Shown: positions 25,145 to 34,011 of the stretch, piece after piece
How the letters are laid out: each line of letters starts with the position of its first letter
Position numbering within the stretch: position 1 is the stretch's first letter
Assembly (NCBI GenBank): GCA_947167855.1
Contig: CAMVJR010000005.1
Location: forward strand, 1-48,192
Reading direction: 5' to 3'
Length of the DNA stretch: 48,192 bases
DNA from: an uncultured Bacteroidales bacterium
Lineage (GTDB): Bacteria > Bacteroidota > Bacteroidia > Bacteroidales > UBA932
The notes under the pieces: model-generated
Seen by the model: only the letters and a program-made list of their open reading frames with translations
Database searches by the model: none
Told to the model about the DNA's origin: nothing
Made by a program: the position numbers and the translations under genes

Positions 25145-25465
25145 ATGCTGGAAGGATTCCTGTACAAGATAGTGGAAAAAGGAGACGGCTGCGCCCAGGT
25201 GCAGCTGCTTCCGGAGAGCCCCATTTATGCCGCCCATTTCCCGGGCTTTCCCGTTACGCCCGGCGTTACGCTGGTGCAGATGGGCCTGGAATTGATGGGC
25301 AAAAAACTCAAAAGCGCCAAAGATATCAAGTTCGTGGTGCCGGTGCTTCCTTCTGAGGAGGGCACGGTGCTCAAATACGAATGGACCGTTGCAGAAGACC
25401 GGGCCGATGTCTCCGTCTTCCTCTCCGACGGAACCCTCTGTGCAAAAATGGCCCTGGGCGTATGA
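25145..25465 (+). CDS. Hotdog-fold dehydratase-like protein (ApeI-like)
   Basis: A 106-residue hotdog protein. The stretch YAAHFPGFPVTPGVTLVQMGLEL matches the FabA/FabZ HFPG..PGV segment and keeps the catalytic His. The position of the FabZ glutamate is Gln in VQMG, as in ApeI-like proteins. Together with the 20324 protein it may form the cluster dehydratase. The stop overlaps the glycosyltransferase start (ATGA). Confidence 0.8.
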   Translation: MLEGFLYKIVEKGDGCAQVQLLPESPIYAAHFPGFPVTPGVTLVQMGLELMGKKLKSAKDIKFVVPVLPSEEGTVLKYEWTVAEDRADVSVFLSDGTLCAKMALGV

Positions 25466-26205
25466 ACGATACCCTGATCCTGGTTCCCACTTACAACAAT
25501 GCCGGCACGCTGGAAAACGTGCTGCAGCGTTGTCTGGAGCAGGGTTTGCCCGTATTGGTGGTAGACGACGGCAGCACCGACGATACCGCCCGGCTCCTCA
25601 AGGAGATGCCCGGTCAAGCCGGGCATGACGGAACGGATCGGCCATCCCTTCGGGTGATTACCCATCCGGTGAACCAGGGCAAGGGCCGGGCTTTGAAAAC
25701 GGGCTTTCAGGAGGCCCTGAAGCTGGGTTACAGCTATGTAATCACCATCGACTCCGACGGACAGCACTTCCCGGAGGATATCCCCACCCTGCTAGCCCAG
25801 AAAGGGGAGAAGACCCTGGTAGTGGGCAGCCGCTCGCAGATGGGGGCCGATGGAGGCAGCTCCTTTGCCAACCGCTTTTCCAATTTCTGGTTCCGGCTTT
25901 ATACCGGCGTGAATTTGCCCGACACTCAGACGGGCTTCCGGCTGTATCCCGTGAAGGCACTGCCTTCCCTCCGGATCCTGAGCGCCCGCTATGAGGCCGA
26001 GCTGGCCCTGCTGGTTTTCAGCGCCTGGAAAGGCCTGGAACTCAAGCCGGTAGCCGTTAGGGTGTCTTATCCGGAGGACCGGGTTTCCCATTTTAGGCCC
26101 GGCGCAGACTTCTTCAGAATCTCCATTCTCAATACGGTTTTGCTGCTCATCAGCCTGGTGTATGGCTGGCCCCGGACCCTGCTCAGACGAATCCTGGGAA
26201 AGTAA
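25462..26205 (+). CDS. Glycosyltransferase family 2 (with in-frame REP-like insertion)
   Basis: A 247-residue GT2 of the DPM1/DGD1 type: the N-terminal fold begins LILVPTYNNAG, then VVDDGSTDDTARLL near residue 33, and DxD-type IDSDGQHFPED near residue 95. The C-terminal part has a membrane-associated hydrophobic stretch (ISILNTVLLLISLVYGW). It probably adds a sugar to a lipid-linked product. A 21-base palindrome (25606-25626) lies in frame and encodes MPGQAGHDGT between DTARLLKE and PSLRVITHPVNQG, where GT2 proteins normally have a short loop. The start at 25462 overlaps the hotdog stop. Confidence 0.88.
   Translation: MNDTLILVPTYNNAGTLENVLQRCLEQGLPVLVVDDGSTDDTARLLKEMPGQAGHDGTDRPSLRVITHPVNQGKGRALKTGFQEALKLGYSYVITIDSDGQHFPEDIPTLLAQKGEKTLVVGSRSQMGADGGSSFANRFSNFWFRLYTGVNLPDTQTGFRLYPVKALPSLRILSARYEAELALLVFSAWKGLELKPVAVRVSYPEDRVSHFRPGADFFRISILNTVLLLISLVYGWPRTLLRRILGK
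25606..25630 (+). repeat. REP-like palindrome inside the GT2 gene
   Basis: Arms ATGCCCGG / CCGGGCAT around loop TCAAG, followed by GACG. It is in frame (MPGQAGHDG). A compensated variant, ATACCCGG/CCGGGTAT with loop TTAAA and the same GACG tail, lies between acpP and plsX at 34260-34284. Confidence 0.8.
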
Positions 26206-26230
26206 TCCTTCTTTTCTAGCCGGATTTTTA

Positions 26231-26249
26231 TTACATTTGTAAAATGTAA
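26231..26249 (+). promoter_or_regulatory. Palindrome overlapping a -7 box before the MMPL-PlsC gene
   Basis: TTACATTT/AAATGTAA with a GTA centre is an inverted repeat. Its left half contains TACATTTG (26232-26239), an exact TAnnTTTG promoter box. The arrangement suggests an operator placed on the promoter, 12 bases before the GTG start. Confidence 0.55.
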
Positions 26250-26261
26250 AACGACGATTCG

Positions 26262-29081
26262 GTGAGAAATCTAATCCTAAAACTGCACGATTTCCTGCGC
26301 GCCCATAAGGGCTGGGCAGTCCTTCTGCTGGTTGTGCTTCTCACCCTCAGCGTTTTAAGTGCCCTGCGCCTGCAATTCCAGGAAGATATCAGCGCATTTT
26401 TGCCGGAAGATTCCCGGGAACAGCTCCAGGAAACGGCCGGAGACGAGAAGATGGCCGTCTTCTTCCAGGGCGGTTCGCCGGAAGAAAGACAGGATGCCGT
26501 GTACGACTTCCAGGATCGTTGGGAGGAAGTGTTCCCGGAGATCGAGCTCTATGAAGGAGCGGCCGGGGAACAGGTGGCAGAAGTATTTGATTTCCTGAAC
26601 TCCAACTGGCCCTATTTCCTTCAGGAAAAAGACTACCGGAGAATGGATTCCCTGCTGGCTGTGCCGGGTTATATCGCCTCCAAATTACAGGAAGACAAGC
26701 TTTCACTAACTACGGGTAATCCTTTTACCAGCAGATATTTAAGAAGTGACCCGCTGGGCCTTTATTCACCCGTTCTGAACCGGCTGCAGGAGGCTCAACC
26801 CGCCTCGCTGCAGGATACGGAGATCCTCTTCTTTGACTCCCCGTACGGCAGCTCGGAGAGCGCTAGGAACGGGGAATTGCTGGCGGCCCTGAACAGCCTC
26901 AAGGAGGAATGTTCGAAGGCCCATCCTGCCGTCCAGATCTTCTCTACGGGCGGCCCCGAAGTGGCCGTTGAGAATGCCCGCCGCATCAAGACGGATTCCT
27001 TCCTGGCCCTGGCCTTTGCCCTGGTCCTGATCTGCCTGGTGCTGTGGTTCAGCTACAAGCGGGTGCAGGATGTGCTGTGGATCCTCATCTCCATTGCCGT
27101 GGGGGCCGTTTTCTCCCTGGGCATCATCGCCTGCTTCAAGGCCAGCGTGAGCATCATTGTGCTGGGAATAGGCTGTACGGTTATCGGCATTGCCGTCAAT
27201 TATCCGCTGCATTATATTGACCATCTAAAGTATTGCCCGGACCGGCGCCAGGCTCTGGCCGAGCAGATAGACCCGCTCCTTACCGGTAACATTACCACCG
27301 TGGGCGCTTTCCTGGGCCTGCTGCTGCTAAAATCCGAAGCCCTGCACGACTTTGGCTTCATCGGGGCCGTGATGCTGGTGGGTACCATCCTATTTGTGCT
27401 GGTGTTCCTGCCGGTATTTGTGCCGGTGTGTGAGGGGGAGAGAAAGGTGATCCAGCTGGATCCAGCTCGCTATTTCCATCCGGGTACCAAGAGCCGCCGG
27501 GCCATCTTCATGCTGTTCCTGGGCCTCACGGTGCTCTTTGCCTTTACGGGCAAGAAACTCAAGTTCGATTCCAATCTCCACAACATCAATTATATGACGG
27601 CCAGCCAGTCCCGGGGCTTTGCCCTGCTGGAATCCCTGTCCCTGGCCCCCGATGCTTTCCCCATCCCTTCCCTCGAAGAGCAGGAGGAGAGAATCGGCCT
27701 GTGGAATGCATTCTGGGAGCGGCATCAGGATGTTCCGGACCTTCTGATTGAGGAAGGCCTCAAGGCCGGCTTCACCGCCCATGGCTTCCAGCCTTTCTTT
27801 GATGCCCTGGATACCACCTGGGAGCCCCAGGAAAGGGCTTATTTCCAGCCGGTGGACTTTGCCCCGCAGGAGAACGTGGCCGGCACGCTGGTTAGCTCGC
27901 TGTCGCAGGATTTCGATACCATCGGCCTGGTTTGCAGTCTCATTGTCCTCATCTTCCTGTGGATCAGCTTTGGCTCGCTGGAACTGACGCTCATCGCCTT
28001 CCTGCCGCTGGCCGTAAGCTGGATCTGGATCCGCGGCATCATGGGCCTGACCGGCCTGGAATTCAATATCGTCAATATCATCCTGGCCACGTTCATCTTT
28101 GGTATGGGAGATGACTACAGCATCTTCATCACCGAGGGCCTGGAATACGAGTATAAGACCGGCAAAAAGATCCTGCACTCCTACGGCAATGCCGTGGTGC
28201 TGAGTGCCATCATCATGTTTATAGGCATTGGCGTGCTGGTATTTGCCAAGCATCCGGCCCTGCAATCCCTGGGCTTGGTAACGGTGATTGGTATGATTAC
28301 CGTGGTGGCCATGGCCTGCTACCTGCCGCCCATCGTGTATCGCTGGCTGCACTTCAAACACGGCGTCAAGCGCTCAGAACCGCTCACCATTGCCGGTATG
28401 CTGGCTACGGTGTACATTGCCCTCATGATGGTGATCTGGATGTCCCTGCTGACCCTTCTGGCCCTGTTTTTCCCGCAGGGGCCGGCCTACAACAAGGTGG
28501 TGCGCCGCGTAGCCAGCTGGGCCATCCACTTGATTCCCGGCTGCAAGTTCACCCTTAAGAACCCGTACGGAGAAGACTTCTCCAAGCCGGCCGTCTACGT
28601 GTGCAATCACCAGAGTCACCTGGATGTGCTGGCCCTGATTGCCCTCCAGCCCAAGCTCATATTCATGACCAACGACTGGGTCTGGAAGTTCCCGTTCTAC
28701 GGAGGCGTCATCCGCAAAGCCGGCTATTTCCCGGCCTCCTGGGGCCTGTCCGTCAATAGCGAGCATGTAAAGAAGATGGTGGCCGAAGGCTACTCCGTGG
28801 TCATTTTCCCGGAGGGAACCCGCACCCTGGATGGCAAGATAGGCCGATTCCACCGCGGAGCCTTCCTCACCGCCCGGGAGTTGGGAATGGATGTGCTCCC
28901 GCTCCTGATCCGAGGCTTCCACGAAGCCCTTCCCAAACACGATTTCTTCCTCCGTTTCCACCCTCTGACCCTGGAGATTGGGAAACGGGTACAGGTCCCC
29001 GAAGACGCCGATATAGCCGCCTTCACCCGTGATATGAGACACTTTTACGTTGAATGGTATGAAAAGCAGGAGGATAAATAA
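26262..29081 (+). CDS. MMPL-family exporter fused to a PlsC-type acyltransferase
   Basis: A 939-residue protein. The N-terminal roughly 730 residues are an RND/MMPL-type exporter with two blocks of membrane helices (FLALAFALVLICLVLWF, SVSIIVLGIGCTVIGIAVNYPLHY, and GLVCSLIVLIFLWISFGSLELTLIAFLP) and two periplasmic domains. From about residue 750 it becomes a 1-acylglycerol-3-phosphate acyltransferase-like domain: YVCNHQSHLDVLAL (HX4D) and VVIFPEGTRTLDGK. It begins with GTG behind its own promoter. MMPL exporters are typical of aryl-polyene and mycolate-like lipid export; the fused PlsC domain could acylate cargo at the membrane, an inference from the fusion. Confidence 0.85.
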   Translation: MRNLILKLHDFLRAHKGWAVLLLVVLLTLSVLSALRLQFQEDISAFLPEDSREQLQETAGDEKMAVFFQGGSPEERQDAVYDFQDRWEEVFPEIELYEGAAGEQVAEVFDFLNSNWPYFLQEKDYRRMDSLLAVPGYIASKLQEDKLSLTTGNPFTSRYLRSDPLGLYSPVLNRLQEAQPASLQDTEILFFDSPYGSSESARNGELLAALNSLKEECSKAHPAVQIFSTGGPEVAVENARRIKTDSFLALAFALVLICLVLWFSYKRVQDVLWILISIAVGAVFSLGIIACFKASVSIIVLGIGCTVIGIAVNYPLHYIDHLKYCPDRRQALAEQIDPLLTGNITTVGAFLGLLLLKSEALHDFGFIGAVMLVGTILFVLVFLPVFVPVCEGERKVIQLDPARYFHPGTKSRRAIFMLFLGLTVLFAFTGKKLKFDSNLHNINYMTASQSRGFALLESLSLAPDAFPIPSLEEQEERIGLWNAFWERHQDVPDLLIEEGLKAGFTAHGFQPFFDALDTTWEPQERAYFQPVDFAPQENVAGTLVSSLSQDFDTIGLVCSLIVLIFLWISFGSLELTLIAFLPLAVSWIWIRGIMGLTGLEFNIVNIILATFIFGMGDDYSIFITEGLEYEYKTGKKILHSYGNAVVLSAIIMFIGIGVLVFAKHPALQSLGLVTVIGMITVVAMACYLPPIVYRWLHFKHGVKRSEPLTIAGMLATVYIALMMVIWMSLLTLLALFFPQGPAYNKVVRRVASWAIHLIPGCKFTLKNPYGEDFSKPAVYVCNHQSHLDVLALIALQPKLIFMTNDWVWKFPFYGGVIRKAGYFPASWGLSVNSEHVKKMVAEGYSVVIFPEGTRTLDGKIGRFHRGAFLTARELGMDVLPLLIRGFHEALPKHDFFLRFHPLTLEIGKRVQVPEDADIAAFTRDMRHFYVEWYEKQEDK

Positions 29082-29964
29082 AATTAAACTGGGCGTAGCC
29101 CCGGAGGGTTTTGTACTATCTATCCTCCTGCTCCTGCTGAGCATTCCGGTGTTCTCCCAAGAGAGGATCTGGGAGGGAACAAAGTGCAAGAACCGGAGTG
29201 TGACTTTGACGGAGTATTTGCCGGAAGGGGAGCCCCGGGCTGCGATTGTTGTGTGCCCTGGAGGAAGCTATCACTGGCACGATATGGAGACCGAGGGGAC
29301 GAGTGTGGCTAAATGGCTGGCTTCGGAGGGATATGCCGCCTATGTTCTTAAGTACAGGGTGGCCGGCAAATTTGAGTTTGCTTCCAAGTATCGTACGATT
29401 ATTCGGGGCCATCGGCACCCGGATATGATCTGTGATATCCAGAGGGCTATCCAGCTGGTCAGAGAGCGTTATAACGGCCCTGTAGGGGCCATTGGCTTCA
29501 GTGCCGGCGGGCATCTGGTGATGAGTGCAGGGGAGTACTTCAACACCAACTTCCTGTCCAAGTACGGGATTGAGCCGGAAGTATCCCTTCGGCCCGATTT
29601 TGTGGCACCTATCTATCCGGTGGTGACCCTATCGGCCCCTCCGGTGCACAAGCGGTCCCGGCTGGGCCTTTTGGGAGAATGGACGGTGCTCAAGCAGGAG
29701 ATGCGTGACTCGATGTCCCTGGAGAAACACGTGAAGGCCGATACGCCCCCCGTGTTCCTGCTCAACTGCGTGGACGATCCCATTGTAGATTATCGGAATT
29801 CGGAACTGCTGGATTCGGCCTTAACCGCCAGGCAGATTCCCCATCTGTATACCCAATACGCTACCGGAGGACATGGCTTTGGAGCCAATCCGGAGAAACA
29901 GAACGAAGAGACCAAACAGTGGCAAGCACTGTTTATAGAATGGCTACATGAATATGGACATTGA
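29059..29964 (+). CDS. Alpha/beta hydrolase, exported esterase-like
   Basis: A 301-residue protein with an N-terminal signal (GFVLSILLLLLSIPVFSQ) and a serine-hydrolase fold. The nucleophile elbow is IGFSAGGHLV near residue 150; the oxyanion region CPGGSYHWHDMETEG and the later Asp (NCVDDPIVDYR) and His (TGGHGFGANP) give a plausible triad. Similar to BD-FAE/esterase-lipase proteins acting on carbohydrate esters, but the substrate is unknown. ATG 29059 overlaps the preceding gene by 23 bases. The 3' end overlaps the ligase gene. Confidence 0.82.
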   Translation: MKSRRINKIKLGVAPEGFVLSILLLLLSIPVFSQERIWEGTKCKNRSVTLTEYLPEGEPRAAIVVCPGGSYHWHDMETEGTSVAKWLASEGYAAYVLKYRVAGKFEFASKYRTIIRGHRHPDMICDIQRAIQLVRERYNGPVGAIGFSAGGHLVMSAGEYFNTNFLSKYGIEPEVSLRPDFVAPIYPVVTLSAPPVHKRSRLGLLGEWTVLKQEMRDSMSLEKHVKADTPPVFLLNCVDDPIVDYRNSELLDSALTARQIPHLYTQYATGGHGFGANPEKQNEETKQWQALFIEWLHEYGH

Positions 29965-31249
29965 GTTTAAGAAACCAGAAGAGATTAAGGCTTTTCAGGA
30001 AGGTTTACTGCACGATGCACTTGTTTACTTGAAGGAGAACTCCAAGTACTATCAGCGCATGTTTGAGAAGTACCACATCGATATTGAGAAGATCCGCACC
30101 ATAGAGGATCTGCAGAAGATTCCCTTTACGGAGAAGAAGGACCTGCAGCTGTTTAACGACGAGTTCCTCTGCTGCCCCAAGGAGAAGGTGGTGGACTATG
30201 TGACCACTTCCGGCACGCTGGGAGATCCGGTAACGTTTGGTTGCACGGACAAGGACCTGGAGCGCCTGGCCTATAACGAGAAGAAGAGCTTCGAGTGCGC
30301 CGGCCTGGGCCCGGGCAACATTGTGCAGCTCATGACCACCATCGACAAGCGCTTCATGGCCGGCCTGGCCTATTTCCTGGGCATCCGGAAGCTGGGCGCC
30401 AGCATCATCCGCGTGGGCAACGGCATCCCCGAACTGCAGTGGGATACCATCAACCGCCTCAAGCCGGACACCATCATGTGCGTGCCGTCCTTCATCCTGC
30501 GGCTTATCCAGTATGCAGAGGACCACGGCATCGACTATAAGAACTCCTCCATCAAGCGCATCATCGGCATTGGTGAAGGCATGCGGGACCAGAACTTTGA
30601 CCTGAACCTGCTGGGTCGCCGTATCAAGGAAAAGTGGGATGTGGAGCTCTTTGCCACCTATTCCTCCACCGAGATGGGAGCTACCTTCTCCGAGTGCCCC
30701 TACGGCTGCGGAGGCCACGTGCATCCGGAGCTCATTATTGTGGAAATCATTGGAGAAGACAACCTGCCGGTGCCCGACGGCCAGGTGGGTGAGATTGTGA
30801 TTACCACCCTGGGCGTGGAAGGCATGCCGCTGCTGCGTTTCCGTACCGGAGACATGGCGGCCAAGATTACCGAACGGTGCAAGTGCGGCCGCTACAGCTA
30901 CCGCCTTACGCCGCTGGTGGGCCGCAAGAACAATATGATCAAACTCAAGGGTACCACCCTGTATCCGCCGGCCGTGAACGATGTGCTGGACAATACCCCG
31001 TATGTAGAGAACTACGTGGTCATTGTGCAGGATTCCGAAGCCGGAACCGACGACGTGGTGGTGCAGCTGGGCCTCAAGTACCAGCCCGAGTTTGACCCCA
31101 TCAAGGACCTCAAGGACCGTTTCCGCTCCCGCATCCGCGTGGCGCCCACCATCGAGATCCTGCCCGTCCCGGAAGTGGCGGCCATCAACTTCCCGGCCAA
31201 GTCCCGTAAACCCGTGAAATTCATTGATAAACGCGCCAAACATGTTTGA
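29948..31249 (+). CDS. Phenylacetate-CoA ligase-like (PaaK-type) adenylating enzyme
   Basis: A 433-residue ANL ligase of the PaaK type. Motifs: VTTSGTLGDPVTFGCTDKD (phosphate loop), YSSTEMGATFSECPYGCGGH near residue 240, and RFRTGDMAAKI with a Cys-rich CKCGRYS segment, then a C-terminal subdomain. It probably activates an aryl or acyl carboxylate as an adenylate and transfers it to CoA or an ACP. In this cluster it is the best candidate for loading the starter acid, though the known E. coli aryl-polyene clusters use a different ligase subfamily. It overlaps both neighbours. Confidence 0.85.
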   Translation: MNMDIEFKKPEEIKAFQEGLLHDALVYLKENSKYYQRMFEKYHIDIEKIRTIEDLQKIPFTEKKDLQLFNDEFLCCPKEKVVDYVTTSGTLGDPVTFGCTDKDLERLAYNEKKSFECAGLGPGNIVQLMTTIDKRFMAGLAYFLGIRKLGASIIRVGNGIPELQWDTINRLKPDTIMCVPSFILRLIQYAEDHGIDYKNSSIKRIIGIGEGMRDQNFDLNLLGRRIKEKWDVELFATYSSTEMGATFSECPYGCGGHVHPELIIVEIIGEDNLPVPDGQVGEIVITTLGVEGMPLLRFRTGDMAAKITERCKCGRYSYRLTPLVGRKNNMIKLKGTTLYPPAVNDVLDNTPYVENYVVIVQDSEAGTDDVVVQLGLKYQPEFDPIKDLKDRFRSRIRVAPTIEILPVPEVAAINFPAKSRKPVKFIDKRAKHV

Positions 31250-32345
31250 CGATATTCGCCCCTACTACGATTCGGAGATCCCTGCCGCCATGCAGCGGAT
31301 CGTGTCCGACAAGTATTTCCCGCTGGTCTGTGACTTCCTGTTCCCGGACACCCCGGTGCAGGAGGTAGCGGTGCTGCTGGGCAGCTGCCGTACCGTGGAA
31401 GAGTTCCAGATGCGGGTGATGTACAAGGTCATTTATGCCATTGCCCACAAGACCACGGATGGCCTGTCCGTCTCCGGCATGGAGCGCCTGGACCCTAACA
31501 AGGACTACCTCTTCGTGTCCAACCACCGCGACATCATGATGGATGCCGGTTTCCTGCAGGTTCTGCTGACGGATGCGGGCCGAAGGACCTCCGAAATCAC
31601 CTTCGGAGCCAACCTCATGCAGGGACAGATGGTGATTGACGTGGGCCGGAGCAACAAGATGTTCCGCATCGAGCGGCCCACCACGGTCACATCGGCCCGC
31701 GATTTCCTGCTCAAGAGCCAGTATGTGTCCCAGTACATCCGCTACGCCATCACCGAGAAGAAGGAGAGCGTATGGATTGCCCAGCGCAACGGACGCACCA
31801 AGGACGGAAAGGACCTCACGGACCAGGGCATCATCAAGATGTTCAACCTCTCCGGCGGAGAAGACCGCGTAGCCAGCCTGGCAGAGCTGAATATTGCTCC
31901 ACTGGCCATCTCCTACGAATGGGAGCCCTGCGACGAATTAAAGGCCCTGGAGCTCTACGCCAAGAGTTCCGGCCAGCCGTATATCAAGAAGCCGGGAGAA
32001 GACCTGAACAGCATCCTCACGGGCGTTACCCAGCCCAAGGGCCGCGTGCACCTGGCCGTCTGCGAGCCCCTGCGCCGCGAAGAGCTGGAGCAGTTTGCCA
32101 ATGCCACCAATCCCGATTTTAACAAGGGTGTGGCCGATCTGATTGATGCCCGCATCAAAGCGGCCTACCGCCTGTATCCCAACAACTACATTGCGGCCGA
32201 CCTGCTGAGCGGAAAACGTGAGCATACCTACACGAACGCCGAAAAAGAGACGTTTGTGGCCCATGTAGATAAAATAACAAAAGAATATCCCCCGGAACTG
32301 AGAGATATCCTTCTGAAGATTTACGCCAATCCTGTACTGGGTTAG
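31242..32345 (+). CDS. PlsC-like acyltransferase
   Basis: A 367-residue acyltransferase. The HX4D motif is in LFVSNHRDIMMDAGFLQ near residue 92, and IDVGRSNKMFRIERP lies near residue 135. It is larger than PlsC and has a long C-terminal half; this type is found in Bacteroidetes, sometimes annotated as 1-acylglycerol-3-phosphate acyltransferase. ATG 31242 (MFDDIRPYYDSEIP) lies inside the end of the ligase gene. It is the last gene of the cluster strand and converges, with a four-base overlap, on the nucleoside kinase gene. Confidence 0.8.
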   Translation: MFDDIRPYYDSEIPAAMQRIVSDKYFPLVCDFLFPDTPVQEVAVLLGSCRTVEEFQMRVMYKVIYAIAHKTTDGLSVSGMERLDPNKDYLFVSNHRDIMMDAGFLQVLLTDAGRRTSEITFGANLMQGQMVIDVGRSNKMFRIERPTTVTSARDFLLKSQYVSQYIRYAITEKKESVWIAQRNGRTKDGKDLTDQGIIKMFNLSGGEDRVASLAELNIAPLAISYEWEPCDELKALELYAKSSGQPYIKKPGEDLNSILTGVTQPKGRVHLAVCEPLRREELEQFANATNPDFNKGVADLIDARIKAAYRLYPNNYIAADLLSGKREHTYTNAEKETFVAHVDKITKEYPPELRDILLKIYANPVLG

Positions 32346-34000
32346 CCTCCGATGAATTCCCGTAGCAGCGATGTGGCGGGAATTTCTTTATCCGGCACGG
32401 GGGTGAAATAGTGGATGAACTTGAGGAGGCGGTGGGCCTCGGCGTACTCTGCGCAGTTTTGGGGAACGCTGCGGAGGATGGGCTCCGCGTGGTTCTTGAG
32501 CACCGCAAACTCAATGAGGTAGGCACTGTTGAACATCACGTCCGCCGTTTCCTGGTAAGGATAGATCCACTTTTCCTCGGCATCCAGCACGTTCTGCCAG
32601 TTGGAGATGGACTGCCGGGCCGTGAAGGCACCGGCGTTGTAATCACGCACAATGCGCCGCAGGAGGCGGTTGTCGCTGGTAGGGATGCTGTTGTGGTCGT
32701 CCAGGAGGGTTCCCGTAAGGGTGTTGATGAAGATCTTGAACTTGGCGCTCTCGGGGATCTTGCGGGTCAGGTTGGGATTGAGGGCGTGGATGCCTTCGAT
32801 CAGGAGAATTCGGCCTTCTCCCAGCTTGAGCTTCTTTCCGTTGTATTCCCGGAGGCCTGTGGTAAAGTTGAATTCCGGCACGGACACCTCTTCTCCGGCG
32901 ATGAGCTTCATGATGTCGCTCTCCATCAGGTCGTGGTCCACGGTATCGAAGTTATCGAAGTCGTAGGATCCGTCGGGGAAGCGGGGCGTCTCTTCGCGGT
33001 TCACAAAGTAGTCGTCCGTACTTACGGTCATGGGATGCAGTCCGCAGGCCTTGAGCTGGATAGAAAGGCGCTTGCAGAAAGTGGTTTTACCGGAAGAGGA
33101 AGGACCGGTGATGAGCACCACCTGCAGGGGCGTATCCTTGTCGTTGTAGCGGCGCTCGATCTCTTCGGCAATCTGGACGATCTTCTTTTCCTGGAGGGCT
33201 TCCGCTATCTGGATGAGCTCGCTGGCGCGGCCGCTCAGAATGGCTTCATTGACGTCTCCTACCGTGCTCAGGCCCATGATGATGTTCCAGCGCAGGGCCT
33301 CCGTAAACATCTCGAAGGTACGGGGCTGGTCCACATAGTCGGCCACGCGGCTGGGGTCTTCCCAGGAGGGAATCTGCAGCAGCACGCCGTCGTGGTAGGG
33401 CTGGAGGCCCCAGACGGTGAGGTAACCGGTAGAGGGCACCAGCTTGCCGTAGTAGAAGTCGGCCGTATCTCCCAGCGTGTAGTAGTCCGTATAGGCTTCT
33501 CCGCTGGTTTCCAGCAGGCGCACCTTGTCTTCGAAACCGGCCTTCTTGAACTCCTTGATGGCTCTTTCCGTCTGCACGTCGTAGCGGTGGAAGGGAAGGT
33601 CCTTCTTCACCAGCTCCTGCATGCAGGCCGATACTTTCTGGATGTCCTCCGGAGTGATGGGGCTGTTATCGGCCTTTCTGATATGGCAGAAATAGCCGTG
33701 GGAGATGGGATGCTCCACATAGAGCTTGCTCTCCGGCAAGACATCGCAGCAGGCCTTGTAAAGCATGAAAAAGAGCGAGCGGCAGTACACGCGCATCCCA
33801 CTGGATTCGCGGACATCGATGAACTCGATGTCTTTGTTCTGGTAGACTTTGAACTTCAGGCCCTGGGACACATTGTTCACCTTGGCGGAGACAATGGGGT
33901 AGGGCCGATGGCAGTCAAACTCGGCAAGCATCTGCAGGAGGGAGGTGCCTTCCGGGAAGCGCTTGCTCTCTTTTGTGTTTTTACAATAGACCTGAACCAT
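32342..34000 (-). CDS. Nucleoside kinase with TGS/SAD-like N-terminal domains
   Basis: A 552-residue uridine/phosphoribulokinase-type kinase. The N-terminal part contains a TGS-like region (VYCKNTKESKRFPEGTSLLQML) and a tRNA-synthetase SAD-like segment (HPISHGYFCHIRK). The kinase domain begins near residue 290 with the P-loop ITGPSSSGKTTFCKRL, followed by TVSTDDYFVNREETPRFPDG and LLIEGIHALNP. It probably phosphorylates a nucleoside; the substrate is not fixed by the sequence. It is the last gene of the minus-strand fatty acid operon, eleven bases after acpP, so its presence there may be accidental linkage or co-regulation. Confidence 0.82.
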   Translation of the reverse strand: MVQVYCKNTKESKRFPEGTSLLQMLAEFDCHRPYPIVSAKVNNVSQGLKFKVYQNKDIEFIDVRESSGMRVYCRSLFFMLYKACCDVLPESKLYVEHPISHGYFCHIRKADNSPITPEDIQKVSACMQELVKKDLPFHRYDVQTERAIKEFKKAGFEDKVRLLETSGEAYTDYYTLGDTADFYYGKLVPSTGYLTVWGLQPYHDGVLLQIPSWEDPSRVADYVDQPRTFEMFTEALRWNIIMGLSTVGDVNEAILSGRASELIQIAEALQEKKIVQIAEEIERRYNDKDTPLQVVLITGPSSSGKTTFCKRLSIQLKACGLHPMTVSTDDYFVNREETPRFPDGSYDFDNFDTVDHDLMESDIMKLIAGEEVSVPEFNFTTGLREYNGKKLKLGEGRILLIEGIHALNPNLTRKIPESAKFKIFINTLTGTLLDDHNSIPTSDNRLLRRIVRDYNAGAFTARQSISNWQNVLDAEEKWIYPYQETADVMFNSAYLIEFAVLKNHAEPILRSVPQNCAEYAEAHRLLKFIHYFTPVPDKEIPATSLLREFIGG

Positions 34001-34011
34001 TGGTGGAGGAT

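Noticed and set aside
25606-25630. Frameshift in the GT2 gene
   Set aside because: The insertion is a palindrome that keeps the frame; conserved GT2 motifs are intact on both sides.
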